DNA of 64,000 nucleotides from the NCBI RefSeq assembly GCF_003594875.1, contig NZ_QZEY01000004.1, positions 248,001 to 312,000 on the forward strand, written 5' to 3'. The notes beneath the pieces are model-generated. The model saw only the letters and a list, made by a program, of their open reading frames with translations, was not told the origin of the DNA and did not search any database. The stretch comes from Bailinhaonella thermotolerans (GTDB lineage Bacteria; Actinomycetota; Actinomycetes; Streptosporangiales; Streptosporangiaceae). A program made the translations under genes and the position numbers. Positions 24,063 to 32,168 of the stretch are shown one piece after another; positions within the stretch are counted from its first letter, which is position 1; the number at the start of each line of letters is the position of its first letter.

Positions 24063-24935
24063 ATGATCGTTCTTCCCGTGGTACGGCCGGCGGCGGCCGG
24101 CCTGGTCGTCGCGGCGCCGCGGATCGTCTCCGACGACCCGTTCGAGCTGATCCGGGACCGCTGGGAGCCCCCGCCGTGGCCCGGGGAGGTGGAGGTGCGG
24201 ATCGACCGGGCCGCGGCGGACGACCCCGAGATCACCGGGGCACTGGAGACGCTCGCCTGCCCCGCCTGCCACCGCCGGGCCGACCACCTGGAGCTCGACC
24301 GCATCGCGCGGGCCCGCGTCCACTACGCCGTCACCTGCGCCGCGCCGCCGGGCTGGCCGCCCCTGCACCTGTGGGCCCTGTGGCAGGCGGTGTCCCTGCT
24401 GGCCGAGCGCACCGGCGGGCTGCGCCTCGACCCGCACACGCCCCGCCTCATCCCGGCGGGCTGGCGGCCGCGCCCGCCGACCCGGCCCGAGCGGTTCGCC
24501 GTCGGCGACTGGGCGCGGGTCCTCGGTTTCCAGGACGACGACGGCGGGACCCGCCTCCACACGGCAGGCATGCACGTCTTCGGGCTGCCCGATCTGGAGG
24601 TCCGCGACGTCCGCCCCGACCTGTGCCGCGCCTGGGCGCGCCTCCTGCTCGGCCTGGCCCGCGCCCTGGTCCACCGGCAGTGGGCCGACCTGGCCGCCGA
24701 GCCCGCCCGCGTGTCGCGCGTCCTGCCCGGGCGGCTGGAGATCACGGCGTCCGACGTGGCGGCCGCCCTGGCCGAGCCCCTTCCGGCCCACCCCGCGCGC
24801 CGCGTCGCCGTCTCCCTCCGCCACGCCACGCCCGTCGCCGGGTCCCGGCCGCGGCTGGCCGTGGGGCCGCCGCCCGAGCGCCGGGGGCCCGTCAGGACCT
24901 GGCACGTGGACGCCGCCCAGGCCATGGGCCCCTAG
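24063..24935 (+). CDS. Hypothetical protein with a CxxC...H motif
   Basis: 290 aa; the ATG at 24063 has GGAGG six bases upstream. Not a family I recognise. Residues about 60-75 carry LACPACHRRADH, a possible zinc site or redox pair. The centre is rich in Trp and Leu (PPLHLWALWQAVSLLAERTG; LCRAWARLLLGLARALVHRQW), suggesting an alpha-helical soluble fold. The C-terminus is Pro/Arg-rich. No signal peptide or catalytic motif. It stands alone between the LysR gene and an aldo/keto reductase. Confidence 0.65.
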   Translation: MIVLPVVRPAAAGLVVAAPRIVSDDPFELIRDRWEPPPWPGEVEVRIDRAAADDPEITGALETLACPACHRRADHLELDRIARARVHYAVTCAAPPGWPPLHLWALWQAVSLLAERTGGLRLDPHTPRLIPAGWRPRPPTRPERFAVGDWARVLGFQDDDGGTRLHTAGMHVFGLPDLEVRDVRPDLCRAWARLLLGLARALVHRQWADLAAEPARVSRVLPGRLEITASDVAAALAEPLPAHPARRVAVSLRHATPVAGSRPRLAVGPPPERRGPVRTWHVDAAQAMGP

Positions 24936-25018
24936 CCGGGCCCTCGGCGCTCCACGCCCCGCCCCCGGTTCCCATCGCCGACGCGGGCCGGGGGAGGGCG
25001 TGGGCGCCCGGTTCCCGC

Positions 25019-25918
25019 TCAGGAGGCGGTGAGGGTGTCGAGGCGGGCGAACTGCTCGCTCGTCAGGGAGAGCGACAGGGCCGCCGCGTTCTCCTCCAGG
25101 TGCGAGACGGAGCGGGTGCCGGGGATGGGGATGATCGTGGGGGAGCGGTGGAGGAGCCAGGCCAGGGCGGTCTGGGAGGCCGTCGCGCCCAGTTCGCGGG
25201 CCACCTCGGCGATGGGGCCCTCCGTGGCGGAGTGCGCGCCCATGGCGATCGGGAAGTACGGCAGGAAGGCGATGCCGTGCTCCGCCGCGTAGTCGACCAC
25301 GTCGTCGTGGTGGCGGTCGGCGAGGTTGTAGACGTTCTGCACGCTCGCGATCGGCACGATCTCCTGGGCCTCGCGCAGTTCGTCCACCGTGACCTCGGAC
25401 AGGCCGATGTGGCGCACCTTGCCCTCGTCGCGCAGCCGCTTCAGCGCGCCGAGCTGGTCGGCCAGCGGCACCGTGGGGTCGATGCGGTGCAACTGGAGCA
25501 GGTCCAGCCGCTCCACGCGCAGCCGCCGCAGGGCCAGCTCGGCCTGCTGGCGGAGATACTCCGGCCGGCCCAGCGGCACCCACTCGTCCGGCGCGGGCCG
25601 GGCGACGCCGACCTTGGCCGCGATCAGCAGGCCGTCATACGGGTGGAGGGCCTTGGCGATCAGCTCCTCGTTCTCGCCGAGCGCGTAGGCGTCGGCGGTG
25701 TCGAAGAGCTGGATCCCCAGGTCCGCGGCCCGCCGCAGCAGCGCGATCGCGCCCGCCTCGTCGTCCGGCGCGGTCCAGATCGGCGCCTGGGCCGGCGGCA
25801 GGGTGTCGGCACCCGGCCCGCCGGACAGCCGCATCGCGCCGTAGCCGATCCTGCTCACGGTCAGGTCCCCGCCCACCGCGAAGACGTCGTTCTTCTTGTT
25901 CAGCGTCGTGTTCGTCAT
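25019..25918 (-). CDS. Aldo/keto reductase
   Basis: 299 aa. Catalytic set intact: Asp/Tyr in LFDTADAYALGENE, Lys in LIAAKVG, His in LLQLHRIDP; cofactor motif IPIPGTRSVSHLEEN. Likely reduces aldehydes or ketones with NADPH. Its promoter has long -35/-10 spacing with a centred 14-bp palindrome, the hallmark of MerR-type activation, but no MerR gene is in the window. Related in sequence to the other two aldo/keto reductases here but not a recent copy. Confidence 0.92.
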   Translation of the reverse strand: MTNTTLNKKNDVFAVGGDLTVSRIGYGAMRLSGGPGADTLPPAQAPIWTAPDDEAGAIALLRRAADLGIQLFDTADAYALGENEELIAKALHPYDGLLIAAKVGVARPAPDEWVPLGRPEYLRQQAELALRRLRVERLDLLQLHRIDPTVPLADQLGALKRLRDEGKVRHIGLSEVTVDELREAQEIVPIASVQNVYNLADRHHDDVVDYAAEHGIAFLPYFPIAMGAHSATEGPIAEVARELGATASQTALAWLLHRSPTIIPIPGTRSVSHLEENAAALSLSLTSEQFARLDTLTAS

Positions 25919-25925
25919 GACTGAA

Positions 25926-25957
25926 ACGGTAGGAATTCACATCGATGTGAGGTTCAA
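25926..25957 (-). promoter_or_regulatory. MerR-type promoter with palindrome TCACATCGATGTGA
   Basis: On the minus strand TTGAAC (-35, 25952-25957) and TACCGT (-10, 25926-25931) are about 20 bp apart, longer than normal, with the perfect 14-bp palindrome 25937-25950 between them. That arrangement is typical of genes activated by MerR/TipA/SoxR relatives. Confidence 0.6.
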
Positions 25958-26041
25958 GGGAATGTGGCACAGATCACAGTCGGCCGTGCGGCGGATGGGC
26001 CGGGATGGCGCGAGCCTGGACCGATCGGTATGTTCCCCCCT

Positions 26042-27814
26042 ATGCCTGGGCCTGAGGGGCCGCTGCTCGCGGGGCGTTACCGGCTGGTGGGGCGGCTCGG
26101 ACGCGGCGGGATGGGCGTCGTGTGGCGCGCCCGCGACGAGATGCTGCGCCGGGACGTCGCGGTCAAGGAGGTCCTGCTCGCGGAGGGGCAGGGCGGCGAG
26201 GAGCGCGAGGAACGCCTGCGGCGCACGCTGCGCGAGGCGCGGGCCGCCGCCGGGCTCAACCATCCGGGGATCGTCACCGTCCACGACGTGGTCGAGGAGG
26301 ACGGGCGGCCGTGGATCGTGATGGAGCTGATCGAGGGCCCCTCGCTCGACGGCCTCATCGCCGAGCGCGGGCCGCTGCCGGAGCGCCGCGCCGCCGCGAT
26401 CCTGCTCCAGGTGCTGGAGGCGCTGCGGGCGGCCCACGCCGCGGGCGTCCTGCACCGGGACGTCAAACCGGCCAACGTCCTGCTGTCCGACCCGCGCCGG
26501 GCCAGGGCCGCCGGGCTCCACCCGGGCCATCGGCCGCCCGGCACCCGGCCGGCGGGGCCCCAGGCGTACGGCCCGGCGACGGGTCTCCGCGAGTCCCCCA
26601 CCGGCTCCCCTCACACCGCTCACGCGAGCACCGCCGCCGCCGGGATGACCGGGATGGCCGGGGGAGCCGGCCCGGATCACGGGGCGGAGGGGCGGGAACG
26701 CGTCGTCCTGACGGACTTCGGCATCGCGCTGGCGGAGTACGACTCCACGCTGACCGGGCCCGGGTCGGCGGTCGGGTCCCTGGAGTACATGGCGCCCGAG
26801 CAGTTCTCCGGCGGGCGCGAGTCCCCGGCCTCGGACCTGTGGGCGCTCGGGGTGACGCTCTACAAGGCGGTCGAGGGCGTCGGCCCGTTCCACCGCGCGA
26901 ACCCGACCGCCACGGTCGGCGCGATCCTCTCCCAGCCGCCGCGCCCGCCGCTGCGCGCCGCCCTCCTGTGGCCGGTCATCGACGGCCTCCTGCGCAAGAA
27001 CCCCGCCGAGCGCCTGCCCGCCGACGCGGTGACCCGCCTCCTCGCCCAGGTGGCGTACGGCGAGCCGCCCGCCCCGGCCCGCCGCGCCCGGTCGCGCCGC
27101 GGCCTCGTGATCGCCGCCGGGGCGCTCGCCGTCGCCGTGGCCGCCTCCGCCGCCGTCCTCTTGGCCCGGGGCGTGATCCCGTGGCCCGGCGCCGCCCGGA
27201 GCCCGTCCCCGGGCCCCACCGCCGCCGGCGGCCACAGCCCCGCCCAGGGGACCCCCGCCCCGGGCACCTCCGGCCAGGGGACCTCCGCCCCGAGTTCGGC
27301 CGCCGCCCGCCCGTCCGGCGCGTCCGACTCGGGCCCGGCCCCGCCCGGGGCCGTACCCCCGGGGTTCACCCGCTTCGAGAAGCCCGGCCGCTTCTCCCTG
27401 GCGGTCCCGGCCGGGTGGCGGAAGAAGGACGCCTCCACGAACCAGGAGACGTCCGTGGAGTGGCGCGGCCCCGAGGGCTCCGACCAGCGCCTCTGGACCG
27501 TCCAGGTGATCGCCCAGCCCCTCGGCCTGCTCGAATCCGCCGACCCGCGCCAGATCCTGGGCAGCACCCGCGAGGGGTTCGAGCGGAAGGGCGCCATCGA
27601 GACGCTGAGGTTCCGCGAGATCGGCGGCGAGATCCCCGGCGCCGAATGGGAGGCGGTCATCTCCCAGTCGGGCACCGGCAAGAAGGCGCACGTCTACTCC
27701 CGCCTCCTGGTCATCGACCGCCGCGCCGCCGTCCTCCTCTTCACCGCCCCCCACGAGGACTGGCCCCGGGCCGCGTCCCACCTGGCCGCCTTCACCGGCA
27801 CCTTCACGCTGTGA
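26042..27814 (+). CDS. Transmembrane Ser/Thr protein kinase
   Basis: About 590 aa from ATG 26042. Hanks-type kinase domain: glycine loop LGRGGMGVVW, Lys42 (VAVKEV), HRDVKPAN (Asp140), DFG at 225-227, SLEYMAPEQ. Between HRD and DFG lie about 85 residues instead of about 20, because a Gly/Pro/Ala/His-rich insert of roughly 65 residues interrupts the domain. Then a juxtamembrane Arg-rich segment, one membrane helix (LVIAAGALAVAVAASAAVLL), a Pro/Ser/Gly linker and an extracellular domain (FEKPGRFSLAVPAGWRKK to AAFTGTFTL), probably the sensor. The kinase should phosphorylate cytoplasmic targets in response to a wall or external signal. An upstream ATG at 26030 is a possible alternative start. Confidence 0.92.
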   Translation: MPGPEGPLLAGRYRLVGRLGRGGMGVVWRARDEMLRRDVAVKEVLLAEGQGGEEREERLRRTLREARAAAGLNHPGIVTVHDVVEEDGRPWIVMELIEGPSLDGLIAERGPLPERRAAAILLQVLEALRAAHAAGVLHRDVKPANVLLSDPRRARAAGLHPGHRPPGTRPAGPQAYGPATGLRESPTGSPHTAHASTAAAGMTGMAGGAGPDHGAEGRERVVLTDFGIALAEYDSTLTGPGSAVGSLEYMAPEQFSGGRESPASDLWALGVTLYKAVEGVGPFHRANPTATVGAILSQPPRPPLRAALLWPVIDGLLRKNPAERLPADAVTRLLAQVAYGEPPAPARRARSRRGLVIAAGALAVAVAASAAVLLARGVIPWPGAARSPSPGPTAAGGHSPAQGTPAPGTSGQGTSAPSSAAARPSGASDSGPAPPGAVPPGFTRFEKPGRFSLAVPAGWRKKDASTNQETSVEWRGPEGSDQRLWTVQVIAQPLGLLESADPRQILGSTREGFERKGAIETLRFREIGGEIPGAEWEAVISQSGTGKKAHVYSRLLVIDRRAAVLLFTAPHEDWPRAASHLAAFTGTFTL

Positions 27815-27872
27815 GCCCGGTCTGGGCCGGCCGGCGGGAGGCCGGTCAGGCCATCAGTCCGCGTCAGGCCCG

Positions 27873-28370
27873 TCAGTCCTCGTCGAACGCCAGCACCGTG
27901 ACGACGACCCCGCCGCCGGCGCCGACGACCACGGCGTCCATGACATGCCGCGTCACCGGATCCCAGCCGCACAGGTCGGTGTTGGTCCACCAGCGGGCGC
28001 CGTACCCCAGCAGGCGGGCCAGCGCGCGGAAGACCTCGCCCGCCTTCGCCTCGTCATAGCGGCCCGGAGTCCGGTAGGCCAGCGTGACCGACGCGATGCG
28101 CACCAGCCTGCGCAGGGCGCCGGCCTCGTCGATCTCGGTGAGGCGGCCGGCCAGGTCGTCCGGGGACTCCGGCGGCTCGAAGGGCTCGTCGAGGCCCCCG
28201 CCGGCGTCGAGGCCGCGGACCAGCCGGAACACCTCAAGCGGCACGCCCTCGGCGGTGCCGGGATTCGCCCAGGCGCGCAGTTCCCCGTTCCCGTGCGGCC
28301 CGCTCAGCCCGGACAGCAGGGCACGGATCCGGGCGAGCCGGTCCGGCACGCTCAGCGCGCCGCTCTTCAC
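27873..28370 (-). CDS. Hypothetical protein
   Basis: 165 aa from a GTG start; soluble, helical in the first two thirds (VPDRLARIRALLSGL, DLAGRLTEIDEAGALRRLVR) and ending in a beta-strand pair (HVMDAVVVGAGGGVVVTVLA). I recognise no family or motif. It converges on the kinase gene with a 58-bp gap, and its upstream side holds a block of 29-bp tandem repeats rather than an obvious promoter. Confidence 0.6.
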   Translation of the reverse strand: MKSGALSVPDRLARIRALLSGLSGPHGNGELRAWANPGTAEGVPLEVFRLVRGLDAGGGLDEPFEPPESPDDLAGRLTEIDEAGALRRLVRIASVTLAYRTPGRYDEAKAGEVFRALARLLGYGARWWTNTDLCGWDPVTRHVMDAVVVGAGGGVVVTVLAFDED

Positions 28371-28380
28371 GGCGCCCGCC

Positions 28381-28497
28381 CCGCCCCGCGCCGTCTCCCC
28401 GGCGTCCGCCCGGTCACGTGCCGTCTTCCGGCGTCCGGCCGGTCACGTGCCGTCTTCCGGCGTCCGGCTCGCCGCGTCCCGTCTTCCCGGGGGCGCG
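28381..28497. repeat. 29-bp tandem repeats (two exact, two degenerate copies)
   Basis: Two exact copies start at 28411 and 28440 (period 29, each containing GGTCACGTGCCGTC); diverged copies flank them on both sides. The array fills the gap between the 165-aa gene start and the arginase-like gene end. No unique spacers separate units, so it is not CRISPR. Confidence 0.75.
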
Positions 28498-28533
28498 GCG
28501 TCGCGACCGGGAAGACGGCGTGGGGCCGGGCTC

Positions 28534-29367
28534 TCAGCGGGTGAGGAGGGCGGGCAGGAGGTCCGCGAGAAGGGCCTGGTCATCGGGGTGCTCCGGGGTG
28601 TACTCCGTGACGCCGAGGCCGGCGAGGGGGAAGCGGTCGGTCAGGGCGCGCACGGCGGCGCGGAGGGCGGCGGGGGTCAGGCCGCCGGGCTCGGGATAGT
28701 TGAGGGAGCCGAAGGTTCCGGGGTCGAGGACGTCCAGGTCGATGTGGACGTAGACGGACGTCGCCCCGGTGGCGGCGACGGCCTCGACGAGCCGGTCGGG
28801 AGAGGCGAGCAGGTCGGGGACGCCGACGTGGCGGAGCCCGGTCCGGGCGAGGTAGGACCGCTCCCCGGGGTCCAGCGCGCGGACGCCCGCCAGCACGACC
28901 TGACCGGGGTGGAGCGGCTGCCCGGGCAGCAGGGCGGGCGGGCCCTCACCCAGCAGCGTGCGCAGGACCATCCCGTGGAAGGAGTGCGACCCCGAGGACT
29001 CCGGCGTGTTCAGATCGCCGTGCGCGTCGAACCAGACCACCGCCAGGGCGTCGCCGTGGCGCGCCCGCGCCGCCGCCACCGGTTCCAGCTCCACCCCGCA
29101 GTCGCCCCCGGCCGTGACGACGACGCCGTCACCCGCCGAGGCCAGCGCGGCGCGGGCCGCGGCGGCGACCTCGGCCAGCACGTCCAGCCCGAGCACGTCG
29201 CCGTCCTGGGCGCCCGGCCCGTCCGGCACCGGCACCCGCACGACCCGCGCCCCCGGCAGGGCCTCGGCGAGCCGGTCGGCGCCCAGCGGGAGCAGGTGCC
29301 GCCGCGCCGTGGCGGCCCCCTGCCACTGCGGCACCGTGAGAACTGTCACACCAGCCAGATCAGTCAC
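28534..29367 (-). CDS. Arginase/agmatinase family hydrolase
   Basis: 277 aa ureohydrolase fold. Binuclear manganese ligands are present in GGDCGVE, VVWFDAHGDLNT and VHIDLDVLDP, so it should be catalytically competent. The substrate (arginine, agmatine, formiminoglutamate or a guanidino compound) cannot be fixed; the short length and N-terminus are those of the divergent actinobacterial arginase-like group. It starts at a GTG (29367). The location within 3 kb of glnA could be meaningful for nitrogen metabolism, but no GlnR box was noticed upstream. Confidence 0.88.
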   Translation of the reverse strand: MTDLAGVTVLTVPQWQGAATARRHLLPLGADRLAEALPGARVVRVPVPDGPGAQDGDVLGLDVLAEVAAAARAALASAGDGVVVTAGGDCGVELEPVAAARARHGDALAVVWFDAHGDLNTPESSGSHSFHGMVLRTLLGEGPPALLPGQPLHPGQVVLAGVRALDPGERSYLARTGLRHVGVPDLLASPDRLVEAVAATGATSVYVHIDLDVLDPGTFGSLNYPEPGGLTPAALRAAVRALTDRFPLAGLGVTEYTPEHPDDQALLADLLPALLTR

Positions 29368-29489
29368 GGCGTCAATGATCCCAGTCCGCTCCGCCGATGT
29401 CAGCGCGGACTCCCGCCGAATCGGGATATGCCGGGAGAGAAGCCGGTCCCAGCGTCAAGAAGGAGACGCGCCAGGGCCTCCCGGAGCCT

Positions 29490-29521
29490 GCCGTACGGCG
29501 GGCGCGCGCCGGCCGTACGGC
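29490..29521. repeat. Two GCCGTACGGC palindromes at the 3' end of the ECF operon
   Basis: Copies at 29490-29499 and 29512-29521, 11 bp beyond the stop of the repeat-protein gene. They lie downstream of a minus-strand operon, the usual position for this element here. Confidence 0.65.
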
Positions 29522-29531
29522 ATGGCCAGGG

Positions 29532-30212
29532 TCAGGGGAGGGGAAGGGGGAGGAGCCGGTCGTCCCGGTACACCGCGGGGGTGCCGTCGGGGCGGGTGAC
29601 CATGAGACCTTCGGTCGCGGCGTCCCCGGCCAGGGTGGGCAGGCCCGGGTGCGCCAGGGCGGAGAAGGCGATCGTGCGTCCCGGGTCCCACAGGCCGGTC
29701 TCCAGCAGGCGGGGGGCGATCGCGCTCCAGCCCGGCGCGTCGTCCGCGATCACCCACAGGTCGGGGACCGGCGTGGTGAGGCGCCGGGCCTGCCGCAGCC
29801 AGGAGGCCGCCGTCGCGGGCCACGACACCACCGCGCCGACCGCCCCGCCGTACGCCTGCCATGACTCGGCGAACGCCCGGGCGGCGGCGATCGCGCCGGG
29901 GGAGCGGCCGTGGCCGATGTTGACCAGGCTCGCTCCCCGCGCCCGCGCCAGCCGTACGAGGCCCGCCACCTCCGCCGCGAGGCCCGCCACCTCCGCCGCG
30001 AGGCCCGCCACCTCCGCCGCGAGGCCCGCCACCTCCGCCGCGAGGCCCGTCACCTCCGCTCCCAGGTCCGCACCTTCCGCACCGAGGTCCGCACCCTCCG
30101 CGAGGTCCGCACCCTCCGCCGCGTGGTCCCGGCCCGGCGCGGAGAGGGCCCCGGGCCCCGTGGCGAGGTCAGGGCCCGCCGGGGCGGGACCGGTGCCGGG
30201 GCGGCCGGTCAC
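29532..30212 (-). CDS. Hypothetical protein with heptad repeats, third gene of the ECF operon
   Basis: 226 aa from GTG 30212, which overlaps the stop of the Ogt-Ada gene (GTGA). The N-terminal third is Gly/Ala/Pro-rich, followed by about five exact seven-residue repeats (AAEVAGL) that form an ideal amphipathic helix, then a Rossmann-like C-terminal domain (VRLARARGASLVNIGHGRSP, PDLWVIADDAPGW, GRTIAFSALAHPG). The C-terminal part could be a nucleotide- or small-molecule-binding module; no catalytic motif is recognised. Coupled translation with an alkyltransferase and sigma factor suggests a role in the same response. Confidence 0.65.
   Translation of the reverse strand: MTGRPGTGPAPAGPDLATGPGALSAPGRDHAAEGADLAEGADLGAEGADLGAEVTGLAAEVAGLAAEVAGLAAEVAGLAAEVAGLVRLARARGASLVNIGHGRSPGAIAAARAFAESWQAYGGAVGAVVSWPATAASWLRQARRLTTPVPDLWVIADDAPGWSAIAPRLLETGLWDPGRTIAFSALAHPGLPTLAGDAATEGLMVTRPDGTPAVYRDDRLLPLPLP
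29958..30062 (-). repeat. Five 21-bp in-frame tandem repeats
   Basis: Units start at 29958, 29979, 30000, 30021 and 30042 (the last slightly diverged), encoding AAEVAGL heptads; weaker copies continue to about 30120. In-frame copy changes would alter coiled-coil length by one heptad at a time. Confidence 0.85.
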
Positions 30213-30958
30213 GCGGCCAGGTCGGGGTGGCAGGACCGGCAGGGGCGGAAGCCGGCGGCGGCGGCCTGGGCCAGGGTGCGGAAGCCGTGCCGGTGCCGCG
30301 GGGTGATGCGGCGCGCGTTGTGGCAGGTGGGGAAGCACACCACCCCGGTCGTGTCGCTCGCGACGTAGAAGACGCCCCGGGCGGCCAGCGTCCGCATCTC
30401 GTCCACGTTCACCGACTCGGTGCGCAGCAGGGTCTCCTTGGCCTCGCGGCCGAACACGTAGTCGCCGGTCTGGCCGTCGGAGCGGGTGACGCGATGGCAC
30501 GGGATCAGCAGCGGCACCGGGTTGTTCCCCAGGGCCGTGCCGACCGCGCGCACCGCCTTGGGCCGCCCGATCCGGTGGGCGATCCAGGAGTACGGCCGGA
30601 CCTCGCCGCGCGGGATCGTGCGCGCGGCCAGCAGCACGTCGCGCTGGAAGTCGGTCAGCCCGCGCAGGTCGAAGCGCAGTCCCGACGTGCGCCCGGTGCG
30701 GAGCGCGGGCAGCAGCCCGGCGGGCGGCCGGTCGGCGGGGAGCAGCGGGCGGCCGAAGCGCGCGCGGAACGAGGCGGTGAAGTCCCCCGGGTCCGTGCGG
30801 ACGTACGCGATGCCGTGGTCGGTGAAGGCGACCGACATCTCGCCGAGCGGGCCGTCCACGCGGACCCACCGCGCGGCGATCCGGTCCAGCAGGCCCGCGG
30901 GCGCGTCGGTGGTCAGGTCCGCGAGCCGGTCCAGCAGGCGGTCCTCTGGAGAGTTCAT
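30209..30958 (-). CDS. O6-alkylguanine-DNA alkyltransferase fused to a C-terminal Ada zinc domain
   Basis: 249 aa. Residues about 40-185 are an Ogt/MGMT domain with the acceptor Cys in LLIPCHRVTRSDG and RPKAVRAVGTALG before it. The C-terminal 50 residues match the Ada N-terminal metal domain: VFYVASDTTGVVCFPTCHNARR, then FRPCRSCHP, giving the four Cys that bind zinc, one of which is the methyl-phosphotriester acceptor in Ada. In E. coli Ada this domain is N-terminal and followed by an AraC HTH; here the order is reversed and no HTH is present. The ATG overlaps the stop of the ECF sigma gene (ATGA), so the two are translationally coupled and may be partners. Confidence 0.88.
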   Translation of the reverse strand: MNSPEDRLLDRLADLTTDAPAGLLDRIAARWVRVDGPLGEMSVAFTDHGIAYVRTDPGDFTASFRARFGRPLLPADRPPAGLLPALRTGRTSGLRFDLRGLTDFQRDVLLAARTIPRGEVRPYSWIAHRIGRPKAVRAVGTALGNNPVPLLIPCHRVTRSDGQTGDYVFGREAKETLLRTESVNVDEMRTLAARGVFYVASDTTGVVCFPTCHNARRITPRHRHGFRTLAQAAAAGFRPCRSCHPDLAA

Positions 30959-31530
30959 CGTGCACCCCCTTCGGTGAGCGCGCGGAGCCGCTTGAGCCCG
31001 CGCGAGACGTGAGACTTGACGGTGCCCTGGGGAAGGCCGAGGACGTCGGCGATCTCCGATACGGCGAACCCCGAGACGTGCCGCAGGACGACACAGGCGC
31101 GCTGGTCGTCCGGCAGCCGGCGCAGCATCGCGGCGAGCTCGTCGCCGGTCTCGCGCCGCTCGGCGGCCGCCTCGACGCTCTCGCCGGGGTCGACCTCCTC
31201 CACGTCCTCTCCGGTCAGGTCGAGGAGCGGCCGGCGCTGACCGTCCCGGTGCTGGTTGCGCCACAGGTTCATGAGGATCGTCATCACCCAGGCCCGGGGC
31301 CGCAGCGACCCGATGCGATCGGCGTCGTATCCGCTCAGCGCCCGGAACGCCCGCAGGAACGCCTCGGCGGTCAGATCCTCGGCGTCCGCCCACCGTCCCG
31401 ACAGCCGCAGCGCCGTCGAGAACACCAGGCCCCGGTAGGCCTCGAACAACATCACGAACCCCTGGTCGAGGTCCTCCCGGAGCGCCTTGAGCAGCGGCGC
31501 GTCCTGTTCGTCCGTATCCCTCACGGTCAC
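30955..31530 (-). CDS. ECF sigma factor
   Basis: 191 aa. Region 2 (FEAYRGLVFSTALRLSGRWADAEDLTAEAFLRAF) and region 4 (RLPDDQRACVVLRHVSGFAVSEIADVLGLPQGTVKSHVSRGLKRLR) are complete. A GTG start at 31530 is used; a GTG two codons on is possible. No anti-sigma with a zinc motif is adjacent; instead the alkyltransferase is coupled downstream, so control may come from that protein. A TGCAACC box about 30 nt upstream looks like an ECF -35 element and would fit autoregulation with a nearly leaderless transcript. Confidence 0.92.
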   Translation of the reverse strand: MTVRDTDEQDAPLLKALREDLDQGFVMLFEAYRGLVFSTALRLSGRWADAEDLTAEAFLRAFRALSGYDADRIGSLRPRAWVMTILMNLWRNQHRDGQRRPLLDLTGEDVEEVDPGESVEAAAERRETGDELAAMLRRLPDDQRACVVLRHVSGFAVSEIADVLGLPQGTVKSHVSRGLKRLRALTEGGAR

Positions 31531-31560
31531 TTCAACCCCGCCGGGACCGGAACGGTTGCA
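31524..31560 (-). promoter_or_regulatory. Possible ECF-type promoter of the sigma/alkyltransferase operon
   Basis: TGCAACC (minus strand, 31554-31560) lies about 30 nt before the sigma GTG. AACC-core -35 boxes are common at ECF promoters, but the -10 element is not distinctive. Confidence 0.3.
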
Positions 31561-31676
31561 CCCCGGCCGGAATTCGTCCCACCCGTTTCCGGCGCACGTC
31601 CCGGACCTCCGTGAACCCCCACGTCACACGCCCTGCCGTACGGCCTGAGCCCGCGGAAGGCGTAGCGCGGCGGAGG

Positions 31677-32114
31677 TCAGGCGCGCACGATGACGGTGCC
31701 GGCGAGGCGGTCGTGGAGGCCGCGGAAGTCGTCGTCGCTCACCACCGCGGGGATGAACAGGCACAGCAGGGCAGTGCGGATCAGGGCGGCCAGCGGGGTC
31801 ACCGGGCCGCCGCCGAGACCGGTCACGCGCAGGCCGAACAGGCGGTGCCCGAGGGTGGTGCCGAGGGTGGTCAGGAGGACGAGGTTCTCCAGCGCGAAGA
31901 TGCCCAGGGTCAGCACGGACGTGGACTGGAACAGGCCGACCGCGATCGCCGTGCACGCCAGCCAGTCGACCAGGAGCGCGCCGAGGCGGCGGGCCGGACG
32001 CGCGATCGAACCGGGGCCGGTTTCCGGCATACCGAGCGCTTGACCTGGGTATCCATCGCTCTCAGACGGTTCGCCCGCCAGCCAGGTCTGCGTCACACGG
32101 GGTTTCTTGCTCAC
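31677..32114 (-). CDS. RDD family membrane protein
   Basis: 145 aa from GTG 32114 (SKKPRVTQTWLAGEP). The RDD signature is present: ARPARRLGALLVDWLA (Arg and Asp residues), then ENLVLLTTLGTTLGHRLFGLRV, with three to four membrane helices and FRGLHDRLAGTVIV near the end. Function of RDD proteins is mostly unknown; some take part in ion homeostasis. An RDD gene divergent from glnA is a conserved actinobacterial neighbourhood. Confidence 0.88.
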   Translation of the reverse strand: MSKKPRVTQTWLAGEPSESDGYPGQALGMPETGPGSIARPARRLGALLVDWLACTAIAVGLFQSTSVLTLGIFALENLVLLTTLGTTLGHRLFGLRVTGLGGGPVTPLAALIRTALLCLFIPAVVSDDDFRGLHDRLAGTVIVRA

Positions 32115-32168
32115 CCTGACACGGTATCCGAGGGGGTGGGCGGTCGCCGTACCACAGCACTGACCCGC

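Noticed and set aside
28381-28497. Possible CRISPR array
   Set aside because: Repeats are directly adjacent with no unique spacers, and there are no cas genes.
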